Assembly (NCBI GenBank): GCA_029062985.1
Contig: JAIDPA010000182.1
Span: forward strand, 1-41,568
From: Muribaculaceae bacterium
GTDB lineage: Bacteria; Bacteroidota; Bacteroidia; Bacteroidales; Muribaculaceae
Length of the DNA: 41,568 bases
Direction of reading: 5' to 3'
A model generated the notes under the pieces. That model did no database searches, was not told the origin of the DNA, and worked only from the letters and a program-made list of their open reading frames with translations. The position numbers and the translations under genes were made by a program. This document shows, piece after piece, positions 34,655-41,568 of the stretch (positions are counted from its first letter, which is position 1; every line of letters starts with the position of its first letter).

Positions 34655-35749
34655 TTATTTTTTCAGAAGACTATGGCTCATCATTTCATTTGCATGTCTG
34701 TAGTCGTCGGGAGAGCCTATGTCTATCCAGGTGCCCTGCACGGGAAAACATTCCACTTTGCCCCCGTCTGAAATAATATTTTCCACAAAATCGGGAGCAT
34801 CGAGAAATTCTCCTTTCACAATGCGCTTGAGTAGATCCCTTTTTATTAGATAAACGCCCGCATTGGCAAAATAGTTGTAGGTAGGTTTCTCTTCGAGTCC
34901 GATTACTCTTTCTCCTTCCAGATGGAGGATTGCGAAAGGCACAGACACTGTGTAAGGCACGGCTGCCATAGTTACGTCGGCATGGCTTCTTTTATGCTTG
35001 AGATAGAACGCTTCGAAATCTATCCCTGTAAGCAGGTCAGAATTCATCAGGAGGACATCCTCACTGGTGAAACTGTCGATAAGGGCAAGCGAGCCTATTG
35101 TGCCGAGACGTTTGGGCTCAAGGATACATTCTACGATTGCATTTCCCTTACGCTTATCGAAATGTTCGATGATTTGTTCAGCAAGATAGTTGACTGTGAC
35201 AAATATGTTTTTCACCCCACAAGATTCAAGCTCTTCTATATTATAGTCGATAATCGGTTTTCCGCCGACTTCAAGCAGAGGTTTGGGGGTGGTGAGAGTC
35301 AGCGGCCGCAGGCGTTCTCCTCTACCTCCTGCCATCAGGACAGCATCAATGGGAAGAAATGTCTTGACAGACTGAAGGTCAATTATATCGACGATATGCC
35401 CGCTTTCGACGACAGGTAATAAAGAAAGTCGCCGACGCCGACCCTCAGCAATTGTAAGGCAAAGATCATCGTCCGGATTTGCCGCTAAGAAATCCTTGTG
35501 CATCACCTTCTCCAGAGTGTCGTCAAGCCCTATGCCCGAAATAATGGCGCGCCGTATGTCACCGTCTGTGACTGTCCCGGCAAGGAGTCCTTCGGGAGTG
35601 ACTGCAAAAAGAGTCATCGCAGCTCCTGAGAGTGCGTTGATGGCAGCCAGACCCTCTTTGACAGACGATAGTGTGGATATGGCATGCTGGCGGAGGAGTC
35701 TGTTCCCTCGCTCGCTTATTCCGGAGTGTGTATTTTCAGGTGTTCTCAT
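34655..35749 (-). CDS. CBS-domain sugar nucleotidyltransferase
   Basis: 364 aa. Residues about 20-135 form a CBS pair (GTVTDGDIRRAI near 60; LSLLPVVESG), followed by a GlmU/RfbA-type nucleotidyltransferase core: VLMAGGRGERLRPLTLTTPK near 137, VTVNYLAEQI, LLMNSDLLTGIDF and NAGVYLI. The product is a nucleoside-diphosphate sugar, probably a GDP- or UDP-hexose, for envelope glycans; the exact sugar is open. The CBS pair may sense adenine nucleotides. It precedes obgE in the topA operon. Confidence 0.85.
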   Translation of the reverse strand: MRTPENTHSGISERGNRLLRQHAISTLSSVKEGLAAINALSGAAMTLFAVTPEGLLAGTVTDGDIRRAIISGIGLDDTLEKVMHKDFLAANPDDDLCLTIAEGRRRRLSLLPVVESGHIVDIIDLQSVKTFLPIDAVLMAGGRGERLRPLTLTTPKPLLEVGGKPIIDYNIEELESCGVKNIFVTVNYLAEQIIEHFDKRKGNAIVECILEPKRLGTIGSLALIDSFTSEDVLLMNSDLLTGIDFEAFYLKHKRSHADVTMAAVPYTVSVPFAILHLEGERVIGLEEKPTYNYFANAGVYLIKRDLLKRIVKGEFLDAPDFVENIISDGGKVECFPVQGTWIDIGSPDDYRHANEMMSHSLLKK

Positions 35750-35797
35750 GTCTGTCGTTGTCAGTTTTCCAGTGTCAGTTTTGTGAGATTAACTTCT

Positions 35798-36724
35798 CTA
35801 TTCCGTAGGGCTTTCCCTTTTCTCTCCCGGACTTTCATATAGAGCCAATGTCTCCTTAAGCTGAGTGACTACCATCGCCTTCAGCTCCGGAGGTTCAAGC
35901 ACCTTGACTGCCGGACCCAGAGCGAGAATCTCATGAGCCAGCTCATAGTTAAGCTTCAGCCTGTAGGTGAAGATGGAATATGAATCTGTCACCTGTTCCT
36001 GCTGGGAACGATGCAAAGGGAGCGCACGGAAGTATTTTGCCTGTGTAGGGGTGGTCTGCAGTCTGACTGTCTTCACGGCTGCTTCCGAAGTGGTCACTCC
36101 TACGATATTGCCAAACAGTTTATCAGGCTCGAAATTCGCAGGCATTGTGAAAGTCTCGGTCAGCATCTTCATTTCCCTTATACGGTCAAGAGCATAGGTT
36201 CTTATCCCTTTATCTTTCACCTTCAGCCCTATCATATACCATCTCTGCTTATACCTTTTCACAAAGTACGGACAGAAAACGATATTTCTTTCGGCACGCG
36301 AGCGATTGAATCCTGCGTAGGTTATGTTAAGACGGTTTCCCCCTTTCATTGCATCCAGCACTATCGGAAGAAATTCGCGAGCCGAGGGGACGTCTTCAAT
36401 CTCCACACGGTCATCAGGGATGCTGCTCTCCTTCAACGCGCTGCTGACGGCATAGGAGTCAAGAATCAGATTTGTGAATGAGCGGTTGCGCGGCGAGCTA
36501 TCCGTGTCGATATAATAGTTGCCCTGGCTGTCGCAAGCTATATCGATATTGAAATTCTTCTCAATATTGCGCCGGTAATTATAGAAAGTACGTTCCGGCA
36601 GGGGTTCTCCCTCAGAAAAAGGGCTGAGCATCCAGAGACGGTTTATCTCCTTTCTCGACAATTTTTCATATCGGGTGAGAGTATCAACGATCCAGACATA
36701 TCGTCCGATAAGGTCACGCGCCAT
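35798..36724 (-). CDS. WYL-domain transcriptional regulator
   Basis: 308 aa. N-terminal helix-turn-helix-like half (1-90; YEKLSRKEINRLWMLSPFSEG, ERTFYNYRRNIEKNFNI), then the WYL fold with RWYMIGLKVKD near 160 and RTYALDRIREM, and the C-terminal extension (ALGPAVKVLEPPELKAMVV). WYL proteins sense ligands or nucleic acid fragments and often regulate DNA metabolism or defence; no defence gene is next to it. It lies 18 bp after topA, so co-transcription with topA is likely. The short first codons MARDLIGRYVW support the start. Confidence 0.88.
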   Translation of the reverse strand: MARDLIGRYVWIVDTLTRYEKLSRKEINRLWMLSPFSEGEPLPERTFYNYRRNIEKNFNIDIACDSQGNYYIDTDSSPRNRSFTNLILDSYAVSSALKESSIPDDRVEIEDVPSAREFLPIVLDAMKGGNRLNITYAGFNRSRAERNIVFCPYFVKRYKQRWYMIGLKVKDKGIRTYALDRIREMKMLTETFTMPANFEPDKLFGNIVGVTTSEAAVKTVRLQTTPTQAKYFRALPLHRSQQEQVTDSYSIFTYRLKLNYELAHEILALGPAVKVLEPPELKAMVVTQLKETLALYESPGEKRESPTE

Positions 36725-36742
36725 ATCTCAGCTGATTGAAGA

Positions 36743-39112
36743 TTACTTCCCCTTCGCGCTTTTGCGGGTGGTCTTCTTTGCTCCCGCCGGCTGCGACTCC
36801 ATAAGTTTTTTCGCCTCCTCGAATGTCAGGGAAGCAGCATCGGTGGTTTTTGGAATCTTATAGTTGACTGCCTTTTTTGCTCCCTCCGGCTTATAGGCAA
36901 GGTAGGGTCCGAATCTGCCGTTAAGCACTTCAAGCCCCTCCATCTCCGGGAAAGTCTTTATCAGGCGGTTGGCTTCATCTTCTTTTTTCTTAGCGATGAG
37001 GGCAGCCGCTTCTTCTATATTGATTCCTTGTGGAGTAAGATCCTTGGGGATGGAGACAAACATATTCCCGTATTTTACGTACGGACCGAAACGTCCTATG
37101 GCAGCCGTGACAGGGACGCCATCAATCTCTCCCACTTTACGTGGAAGTTCAAAAAGTTTAAGGGCTTCCTCAAGAGTAATTGACGACATACTCTGGTCGG
37201 CAAGCAGAGAGGCAAAAAGGGGCTTCTCCTCATCAGCAGCATCACCTATCTGAACCACCGGACCGAACTTTCCTATTTTTACTGATACCGGTTTTCCCGT
37301 CTCAGGATGGTTGCCTAATAGACGCTCGCCCACCTTCCGCTCCATCCTGAGTGCATTGATACGTTCAATTTCAGGATGGAAATTACCGTAAAAATCAGAA
37401 ATCTCATTTTGCCAGGGAAGTTGACCTTCGGCAATATCATCGAATTTTTCTTCAACTTTGGCTGTGAAATTATAATCAAGAATATCAGGGAAATATTCAG
37501 TCAGAAATGCATTCACAACCATACCGACATCAGTCGGGACAAGTTTCCCTTTCTCACTGCCTGTGGTCTCTGTGAGAATCTCTTTTGAGATTTTACCGTC
37601 ATAGAGACGCACCACCTCATAATCGCGCTTTACGCCCTCTTTTTCTCCACGTCTTACATAATCGCGTGCCTGGATTGTGGAGATGGTAGGCGCATACGTT
37701 GACGGACGTCCGATGCCGAGATCCTCCATTTTTTTCACAAGAGTAGCCTCTGTATATCTGGCAGGCGCCTGGGTAAATCTTTCAGTTGCCGTGATTTCGG
37801 TAGCATTCAGGCGGTCGCCCGTTTTTAAAGGAGGGAGCTCTACAAATTCTTGATGACGCACATTCTCGGTTTTCCAGACTTTCAGGAATCCCTCGAATTT
37901 CACCACTTCACCCTCTGCGCGGAACACTATATCATCGTTATCCGCCGTCTCTGCTTTTACCATAGAGCTACCCTTGTCGATATGGATATCAACATTGGTC
38001 TTTTCAATTTCAGCATCTGCCATCTGAGAGGCGACTGCACGTTTCCAGATCAGCTCATAAAGTTTTTTCTCCTGAGGGGTGCCGTCGATAGTCTTATTGC
38101 TTATATAAGTCGGGCGGATAGCTTCGTGAGCTTCCTGAGCGCCTTTGGAATGAGTGTGATAATGGCGTATTTTCAGATATTCCTCTCCCATATCTTTCTT
38201 TATGGTGTCGGCGATAGTAGCCAGAGCCATATCTGAAAGATTGGTGGAATCAGTACGCATATATGTGATTTTTCCGTCCTCATAGAGATTCTGGGCAATC
38301 ATCATGGTCTGATTGACAGACAGTCCGAGTTTGCGGGAAGCTTCCTGCTGAAGGGTAGAGGTCGTAAACGGAGGGTAGGGGGAACGTTTGAGAGGTTTCA
38401 CCGCTACGTCTGCCACTTTAAATGTGGCATCCTTACAATCCTCCAGCAACTTGAGAGCATCTTCCGATGATGAGAGACGGCGGGTCAGTTCCCCTTTGAT
38501 TATTCTGTCTTCACCCTTTTCCGAGAAGATACCGTTGACGCGGAAGAAAGGTTCAGGATTGAAAGCTTCAATTTCAAGTTCACGTTCGCAGAGGAGACGC
38601 ACTGCCACACTTTGCACACGTCCGGCGGAAAGAGCAGGTTTTATTTTTTTCCAAAGGACGGGGCTGAGTTCAAATCCGACGATACGGTCGAGCACTCTTC
38701 GCGCCTGCTGGGCATTCACGCGGTCAATGTCAATTGTGCGCGGATTCTTGATTGCCTCCAGGATTGCCGGTTTCGTAATCTCATGGAAGACAATTCTCTT
38801 GGTAGTGGCAGGATCAAGGCTGAGCACCTCGGCAAGATGCCAAGCAATGGCTTCTCCTTCGCGGTCCTCATCCGAAGCGAGCCAGATGGTGTCAGCTTCC
38901 TTAGCAGCTTTTTTCAGCTTTTTTACCAATTCTTTTTTATCGTCCGGTATTTCATAGATAGGTTCAAACCCGGCATCAATATCAATACTGAAGCCGTGTT
39001 TCTGAAGGTCGCGGATATGTCCGTAGCTCGACATGACAGTAAAGTCTTTGCCGAGAAATTTTTCAATTGTCTTAGCCTTGGCAGGAGACTCGACTATAAC
39101 GAGGTTTTTCAT
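36743..39112 (-). CDS. topA: DNA topoisomerase I
   Basis: 789 aa. Toprim domain (NLVIVESPAKAKTIEKFLG at the start; ASDEDREGEAIAWHL near 80), the catalytic tyrosine in GKITYMRTDST near 300, and the GRPSTYAPTISTIQARDYV region. The C-terminus contains repeated topoisomerase-associated FGPYVKYG / RFGPYLAYKPEG-type units rather than cysteine zinc fingers, and ends in a basic tail KKTTRKSAKGK. It relaxes negative supercoils. A -7-like TAATTTTG is at 39200-39207 with a ~80-nt leader. Confidence 0.95.
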   Translation of the reverse strand: MKNLVIVESPAKAKTIEKFLGKDFTVMSSYGHIRDLQKHGFSIDIDAGFEPIYEIPDDKKELVKKLKKAAKEADTIWLASDEDREGEAIAWHLAEVLSLDPATTKRIVFHEITKPAILEAIKNPRTIDIDRVNAQQARRVLDRIVGFELSPVLWKKIKPALSAGRVQSVAVRLLCERELEIEAFNPEPFFRVNGIFSEKGEDRIIKGELTRRLSSSEDALKLLEDCKDATFKVADVAVKPLKRSPYPPFTTSTLQQEASRKLGLSVNQTMMIAQNLYEDGKITYMRTDSTNLSDMALATIADTIKKDMGEEYLKIRHYHTHSKGAQEAHEAIRPTYISNKTIDGTPQEKKLYELIWKRAVASQMADAEIEKTNVDIHIDKGSSMVKAETADNDDIVFRAEGEVVKFEGFLKVWKTENVRHQEFVELPPLKTGDRLNATEITATERFTQAPARYTEATLVKKMEDLGIGRPSTYAPTISTIQARDYVRRGEKEGVKRDYEVVRLYDGKISKEILTETTGSEKGKLVPTDVGMVVNAFLTEYFPDILDYNFTAKVEEKFDDIAEGQLPWQNEISDFYGNFHPEIERINALRMERKVGERLLGNHPETGKPVSVKIGKFGPVVQIGDAADEEKPLFASLLADQSMSSITLEEALKLFELPRKVGEIDGVPVTAAIGRFGPYVKYGNMFVSIPKDLTPQGINIEEAAALIAKKKEDEANRLIKTFPEMEGLEVLNGRFGPYLAYKPEGAKKAVNYKIPKTTDAASLTFEEAKKLMESQPAGAKKTTRKSAKGK

Positions 39113-39199
39113 TTTTCAAATGGTTTAAGCGCCGGAGCATGGCAGGTAAAAAAAGCGGGAGAGCCGGAAGCGTGTGCCTCCGGAAAAATTACTTGGGTG

Positions 39200-39207
39200 C
39201 AAAATTA
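39200..39207 (-). promoter_or_regulatory. Candidate -7 box of topA
   Basis: TAATTTTG on the minus strand fits the consensus; no TTTG at -33 was found. The leader contains a short ccgga/tccgg hairpin near 39164-39183. Confidence 0.4.
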
Positions 39208-39233
39208 ACACTTTTTTCTTTAACACATAAATA

Positions 39234-39256
39234 AGCGGATAAGTTTTATAGCCGCT
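39234..39256 (-). terminator. Weak terminator hairpin after the GH97 gene
   Basis: On the minus strand agcgg (39256-39252) pairs with ccgct (39238-39234), with further tataa/ttat pairing inside, followed by tatttatg. A modest hairpin 22 bp past the stop codon. Confidence 0.45.
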
Positions 39257-39277
39257 ATTTGCAGGAGGCTTGCGGAT

Positions 39278-41251
39278 TCAATCTATAATCATGGCAAAGC
39301 CCCCTCCCGGAGCAAGAGAAATATCAAGAATATCGGAATTTCCGACAGTCAGATTTTCTTTCTTATAGTCGCGTGCATTTCGCTCGGCATTGACTCCGTC
39401 TTTAAAGAGGATAGCCTTATGGCTACCGTCTGCGAGGAATGAAAGATCAAGTTTTATTTCTCGAGGAGTCCAGTCAGTGATACCTGCCACATACCATTTA
39501 TCCCCTTTCCTACGGGCTGTGATGATATATTCTCCCATTGCACCGTCGATAATACGGGTTTCATCCCAGGTGGTTGGAATTGAGGAAATAAAATCACGAC
39601 TTTCCGGCTCTGCGTCATAATTGGATGGAGTGTCGCACAGCATTGTGAAAGGGGAGTCGTAGATAGTAAATAAAGCGAGCTGGTGGCAGCGTGTGCCCTG
39701 GCTCATAGGCTCGTAATAGTTGGCATGATAGGAAGATTTGGTGGCATTTTTCATAGCGCCCGGAGTGTAGTCCATCGGACCGGCAACCTGACGAATATAA
39801 GGTATCATGACATCATATTTCATCTGATCCAGCTTCCCATCGCTCCATTTCATCTGCTCCAGACCGTTTACCCCTTCAAAATTAAGCACATTTGGATATG
39901 TTCGGTTAAGACCGGCGGGCTTATACATTCCATGAAGGTCGAGGAAGAGATTATATTTTGCGGCAGTCGCAGAAGCACGGTGAACGAAATCAACAATTTC
40001 CTGATCGTCACGATCCATGAAGTCGACCTTAAAACCTTTCACACCCATGTCGGAATAATGTTTGCAGACATTCTCCATGTCGCGGTCGAAAGCATAATAA
40101 CCAGCCCAAAGCACTATGCCCACATTTTTTTTATCCGCATAGTCGATTATCTCGGCGAGATCAATTTCCGGCACAACCTGCATCAGGTCAGCTTTCTTAT
40201 TGACTGCCCAGCCTTCATCAAGAATTACATACTCGATGCCATTTTCGGAAGCAAAGTCAATATACTTTTTATATGTATCATTGTTAACCCCTGTCTTGAA
40301 ATCAACGCCTATAATATTCCATGCGTTCCACCAGTCCCAAGCCACTTTCCCGGGTTTTATCCAACTGATGTCAGAGAGACGATTTGGGGACGCCAGGAGA
40401 TAGGACAGATTGGAAGCAGCCAGGTCGCAATAATTATCCGTAACGATAGCTACGCGCCAGGGGAAGACGCGCTTGCCATTGGTTTTTGCTATAAAGTTTT
40501 CGCGTTCCTGCACCACCAGCTGCAGTTCGTTATGTCCTCCCTGTTTTTTAGTTTTCGGATATGGGGCATGATTCCCTTTCAAGCCGTTGGGATTATCACC
40601 TGCTGTCATATATAACCCCGGGAACTGCTCGAGATCAGATTCCGTGATGCAGACTTTTACGTTATCGTCGAGCTCAACCACCAGAGGGAGGAATGCTATT
40701 TTATTTTTATCAACTTCTGAGAGTTTAACTTCCGTATATTCATTCTCGAAAGAATTGAAATAGGGATCATCCTTACGAGGGAGAACGTATGGTATGAATG
40801 CTTTGGCATCTGAAGGGAAATTATATTCCACTCCTTCATCCTTTATGATAAGCGGTTTTTTCTGATTCGAGATGAAGCGATAAGCCACGCCGTCGTCATA
40901 GACCCTGAATTCCACACTCCATCCCCCCTCGAAGTCAAGAGTGGCAGCATTGTAACATTCCTTGACATTCTCAGCCCTATAGAAAGGGGAGGGGACAAGA
41001 GTATCCACACTTTTGCGAGCCACTTTCTTTACCTTGGGATTGAATCCCCAGACCTTGCCGTTTTCGAGCGTCATTGAAAGGGGGGAGGGGTCGAGAACGG
41101 GATTGTCATTGAGATTAATACTATAAGAGAGCGTTTCTCCGGCGTCAATCACTGTCTTAAGTCTACCGGAGGGAGAGACAACAGTGTAATTATCTGCAGG
41201 GAAAGCAGCCAATGTGGAGACCAGCAGCAATCCTAAAGTCAAGTTTCTCAT
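39278..41251 (-). CDS. GH97 glycoside hydrolase, retaining type (probable alpha-galactosidase-like)
   Basis: 657 aa with signal peptide (cut after FPA near residue 19). N-terminal beta-sandwich (about 20-290), then the (beta/alpha)8 barrel and a C-terminal beta domain. In the retaining GH97 enzyme BtGal97b the nucleophile is Asp415 and the acid/base Glu470; here GFKVDF gives Asp410 and GVNGLE gives Glu465, both shifted by five. The LHGMYKP segment has Gly where inverting SusB-type enzymes have a catalytic Glu. Thus SusB-style naming as an alpha-glucosidase is likely wrong in mechanism. Periplasmic; no SusC/D pair is next to it. Confidence 0.85.
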   Translation of the reverse strand: MRNLTLGLLLVSTLAAFPADNYTVVSPSGRLKTVIDAGETLSYSINLNDNPVLDPSPLSMTLENGKVWGFNPKVKKVARKSVDTLVPSPFYRAENVKECYNAATLDFEGGWSVEFRVYDDGVAYRFISNQKKPLIIKDEGVEYNFPSDAKAFIPYVLPRKDDPYFNSFENEYTEVKLSEVDKNKIAFLPLVVELDDNVKVCITESDLEQFPGLYMTAGDNPNGLKGNHAPYPKTKKQGGHNELQLVVQERENFIAKTNGKRVFPWRVAIVTDNYCDLAASNLSYLLASPNRLSDISWIKPGKVAWDWWNAWNIIGVDFKTGVNNDTYKKYIDFASENGIEYVILDEGWAVNKKADLMQVVPEIDLAEIIDYADKKNVGIVLWAGYYAFDRDMENVCKHYSDMGVKGFKVDFMDRDDQEIVDFVHRASATAAKYNLFLDLHGMYKPAGLNRTYPNVLNFEGVNGLEQMKWSDGKLDQMKYDVMIPYIRQVAGPMDYTPGAMKNATKSSYHANYYEPMSQGTRCHQLALFTIYDSPFTMLCDTPSNYDAEPESRDFISSIPTTWDETRIIDGAMGEYIITARRKGDKWYVAGITDWTPREIKLDLSFLADGSHKAILFKDGVNAERNARDYKKENLTVGNSDILDISLAPGGGFAMIID

Positions 41252-41281
41252 CGTAAAGATATTTTAGGTTAAAATTCGAGT

Positions 41282-41313
41282 CAAAAGTAATAATAAAGAT
41301 TGAAGTTTGCAAT
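41282..41313 (-). promoter_or_regulatory. Promoter of the GH97 gene
   Basis: TACTTTTG (41282-41289) preceded by ATTG (one mismatch to TTTG) at 41310-41313 with a 20-nt spacer. The leader would be about 25 nt. Confidence 0.6.
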
Positions 41314-41320
41314 TTTAAAT

Positions 41321-41351
41321 AAAAAAGACCCATGCCCTAACCACGGCTCTT
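41321..41351 (-). terminator. Minus-strand terminator for a gene beyond the right edge
   Basis: On the minus strand aagagccgtg pairs with catgggtctt (one mismatch, one G-U) around a 7-nt loop and is followed by a run of Ts. It sits just upstream of the GH97 promoter and implies a transcript arriving from beyond 41355. Confidence 0.7.
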
Positions 41352-41464
41352 TCATTTAAAAAGACTTACATTAGGGGATCAGGGGATGGCTATTTTCTTT
41401 ACTAAAGATGTAGTTATGGTTCGCTTAAGAACCAAGATTTTCTACACTTTCGACATGCTACTGA

Positions 41465-41568
41465 CTATGTTACAATGATTTGTGGAGTTGGTTCAGAGTT
41501 TGGTCCGGTCCACTTTGCAAGAGAGATATCCTGGTCCAAGGTTCGCATTGGGAGGGTATAGGGTTTAG
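41465..41568 (-). CDS. Possible 3' end of a gene cut by the window edge
   Basis: A frame open to the right edge ends at TAG 41465-41467 with the last residues WTGPNSEPTPQIIVT. The piece is too short to identify and could be chance. The following ~110 bp to the terminator hold only a ggttc/gaacc mini-dyad (41418-41433). Confidence 0.25.
   Translation of the reverse strand, partial: KPYTLPMRTLDQDISLAKWTGPNSEPTPQIIVT

Noticed and set aside
39683-40615. 310-codon plus-strand frame opposite the GH97 gene
   Set aside because: Antisense to a complete, recognisable glycosidase; no supporting promoter or motif.

Overview
The window looks like a chromosomal piece of a gut Bacteroidales, most likely Muribaculaceae-like. 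I infer this from gene content: fused KorA plus KorB, an APGM-type enzyme inside the threonine operon, TPR-AraC membrane regulators, GH97, a GLUG-type surface lipoprotein, a Bro-N protein and PNKV-repeat Fic. Promoters also fit the Bacteroidetes consensus (TTTG, 18-20 nt, TAnnTTTG), and Shine-Dalgarno sequences are weak. There are no rRNA or tRNA genes, no CRISPR array and no intact insertion sequence.

Layout. 1-363: repeat-rich spacer and a korB terminator. 364-3242: korA-korB (2-oxoacid:ferredoxin oxidoreductase). 3562-5967: yifB followed by a Bro-N gene, with a small degenerate yifB fragment beyond it. 6017-10059: thioredoxin-fold lipoprotein, mannose-1-phosphate guanylyltransferase and Na/Pi symporter. 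10227-11831: TPR-AraC membrane regulator. 11983-13765 (+): folA and a glycosyltransferase. 13941-16481 (+): GLUG-repeat surface lipoprotein. 16591-18048 (+): CstA. 18134-23125 (-): threonine operon thrA, APGM-type putative homoserine kinase, thrC. 23126-24342: 1.2-kb spacer holding a probable orphan non-coding RNA, a minus-strand terminator and a 21-bp inverted repeat. 24343-29978 (-): thyA, polyferredoxin membrane protein, yidC, pyrG. 30033-32575: accessory patch with a 33-bp tandem repeat, two micro-ORFs, an MNT/HEPN pair and Fic. 32610-39112 (-): topA, WYL regulator, CBS-nucleotidyltransferase, obgE and acyltransferase, probably one operon. 39278-41251 (-): GH97 glycosidase. The right edge may hold the end of another minus-strand gene.

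Most genes are core metabolism: 2-oxoacid oxidation, aspartate-family amino acids, folate/thymidylate and CTP supply, membrane insertion, topology and sugar-nucleotide synthesis. The parts that ordinary annotation does not explain are the thrA-thyA spacer, the pyrG-fic patch, the yifB relic beside Bro-N, and the dispersed low-complexity spacer repeats. The best candidate for something undescribed is the roughly 240-nt RNA at 23441-23680: it has a consensus promoter, a 13-bp terminator stem, two mutually exclusive 5' hairpins and no convincing reading frame.
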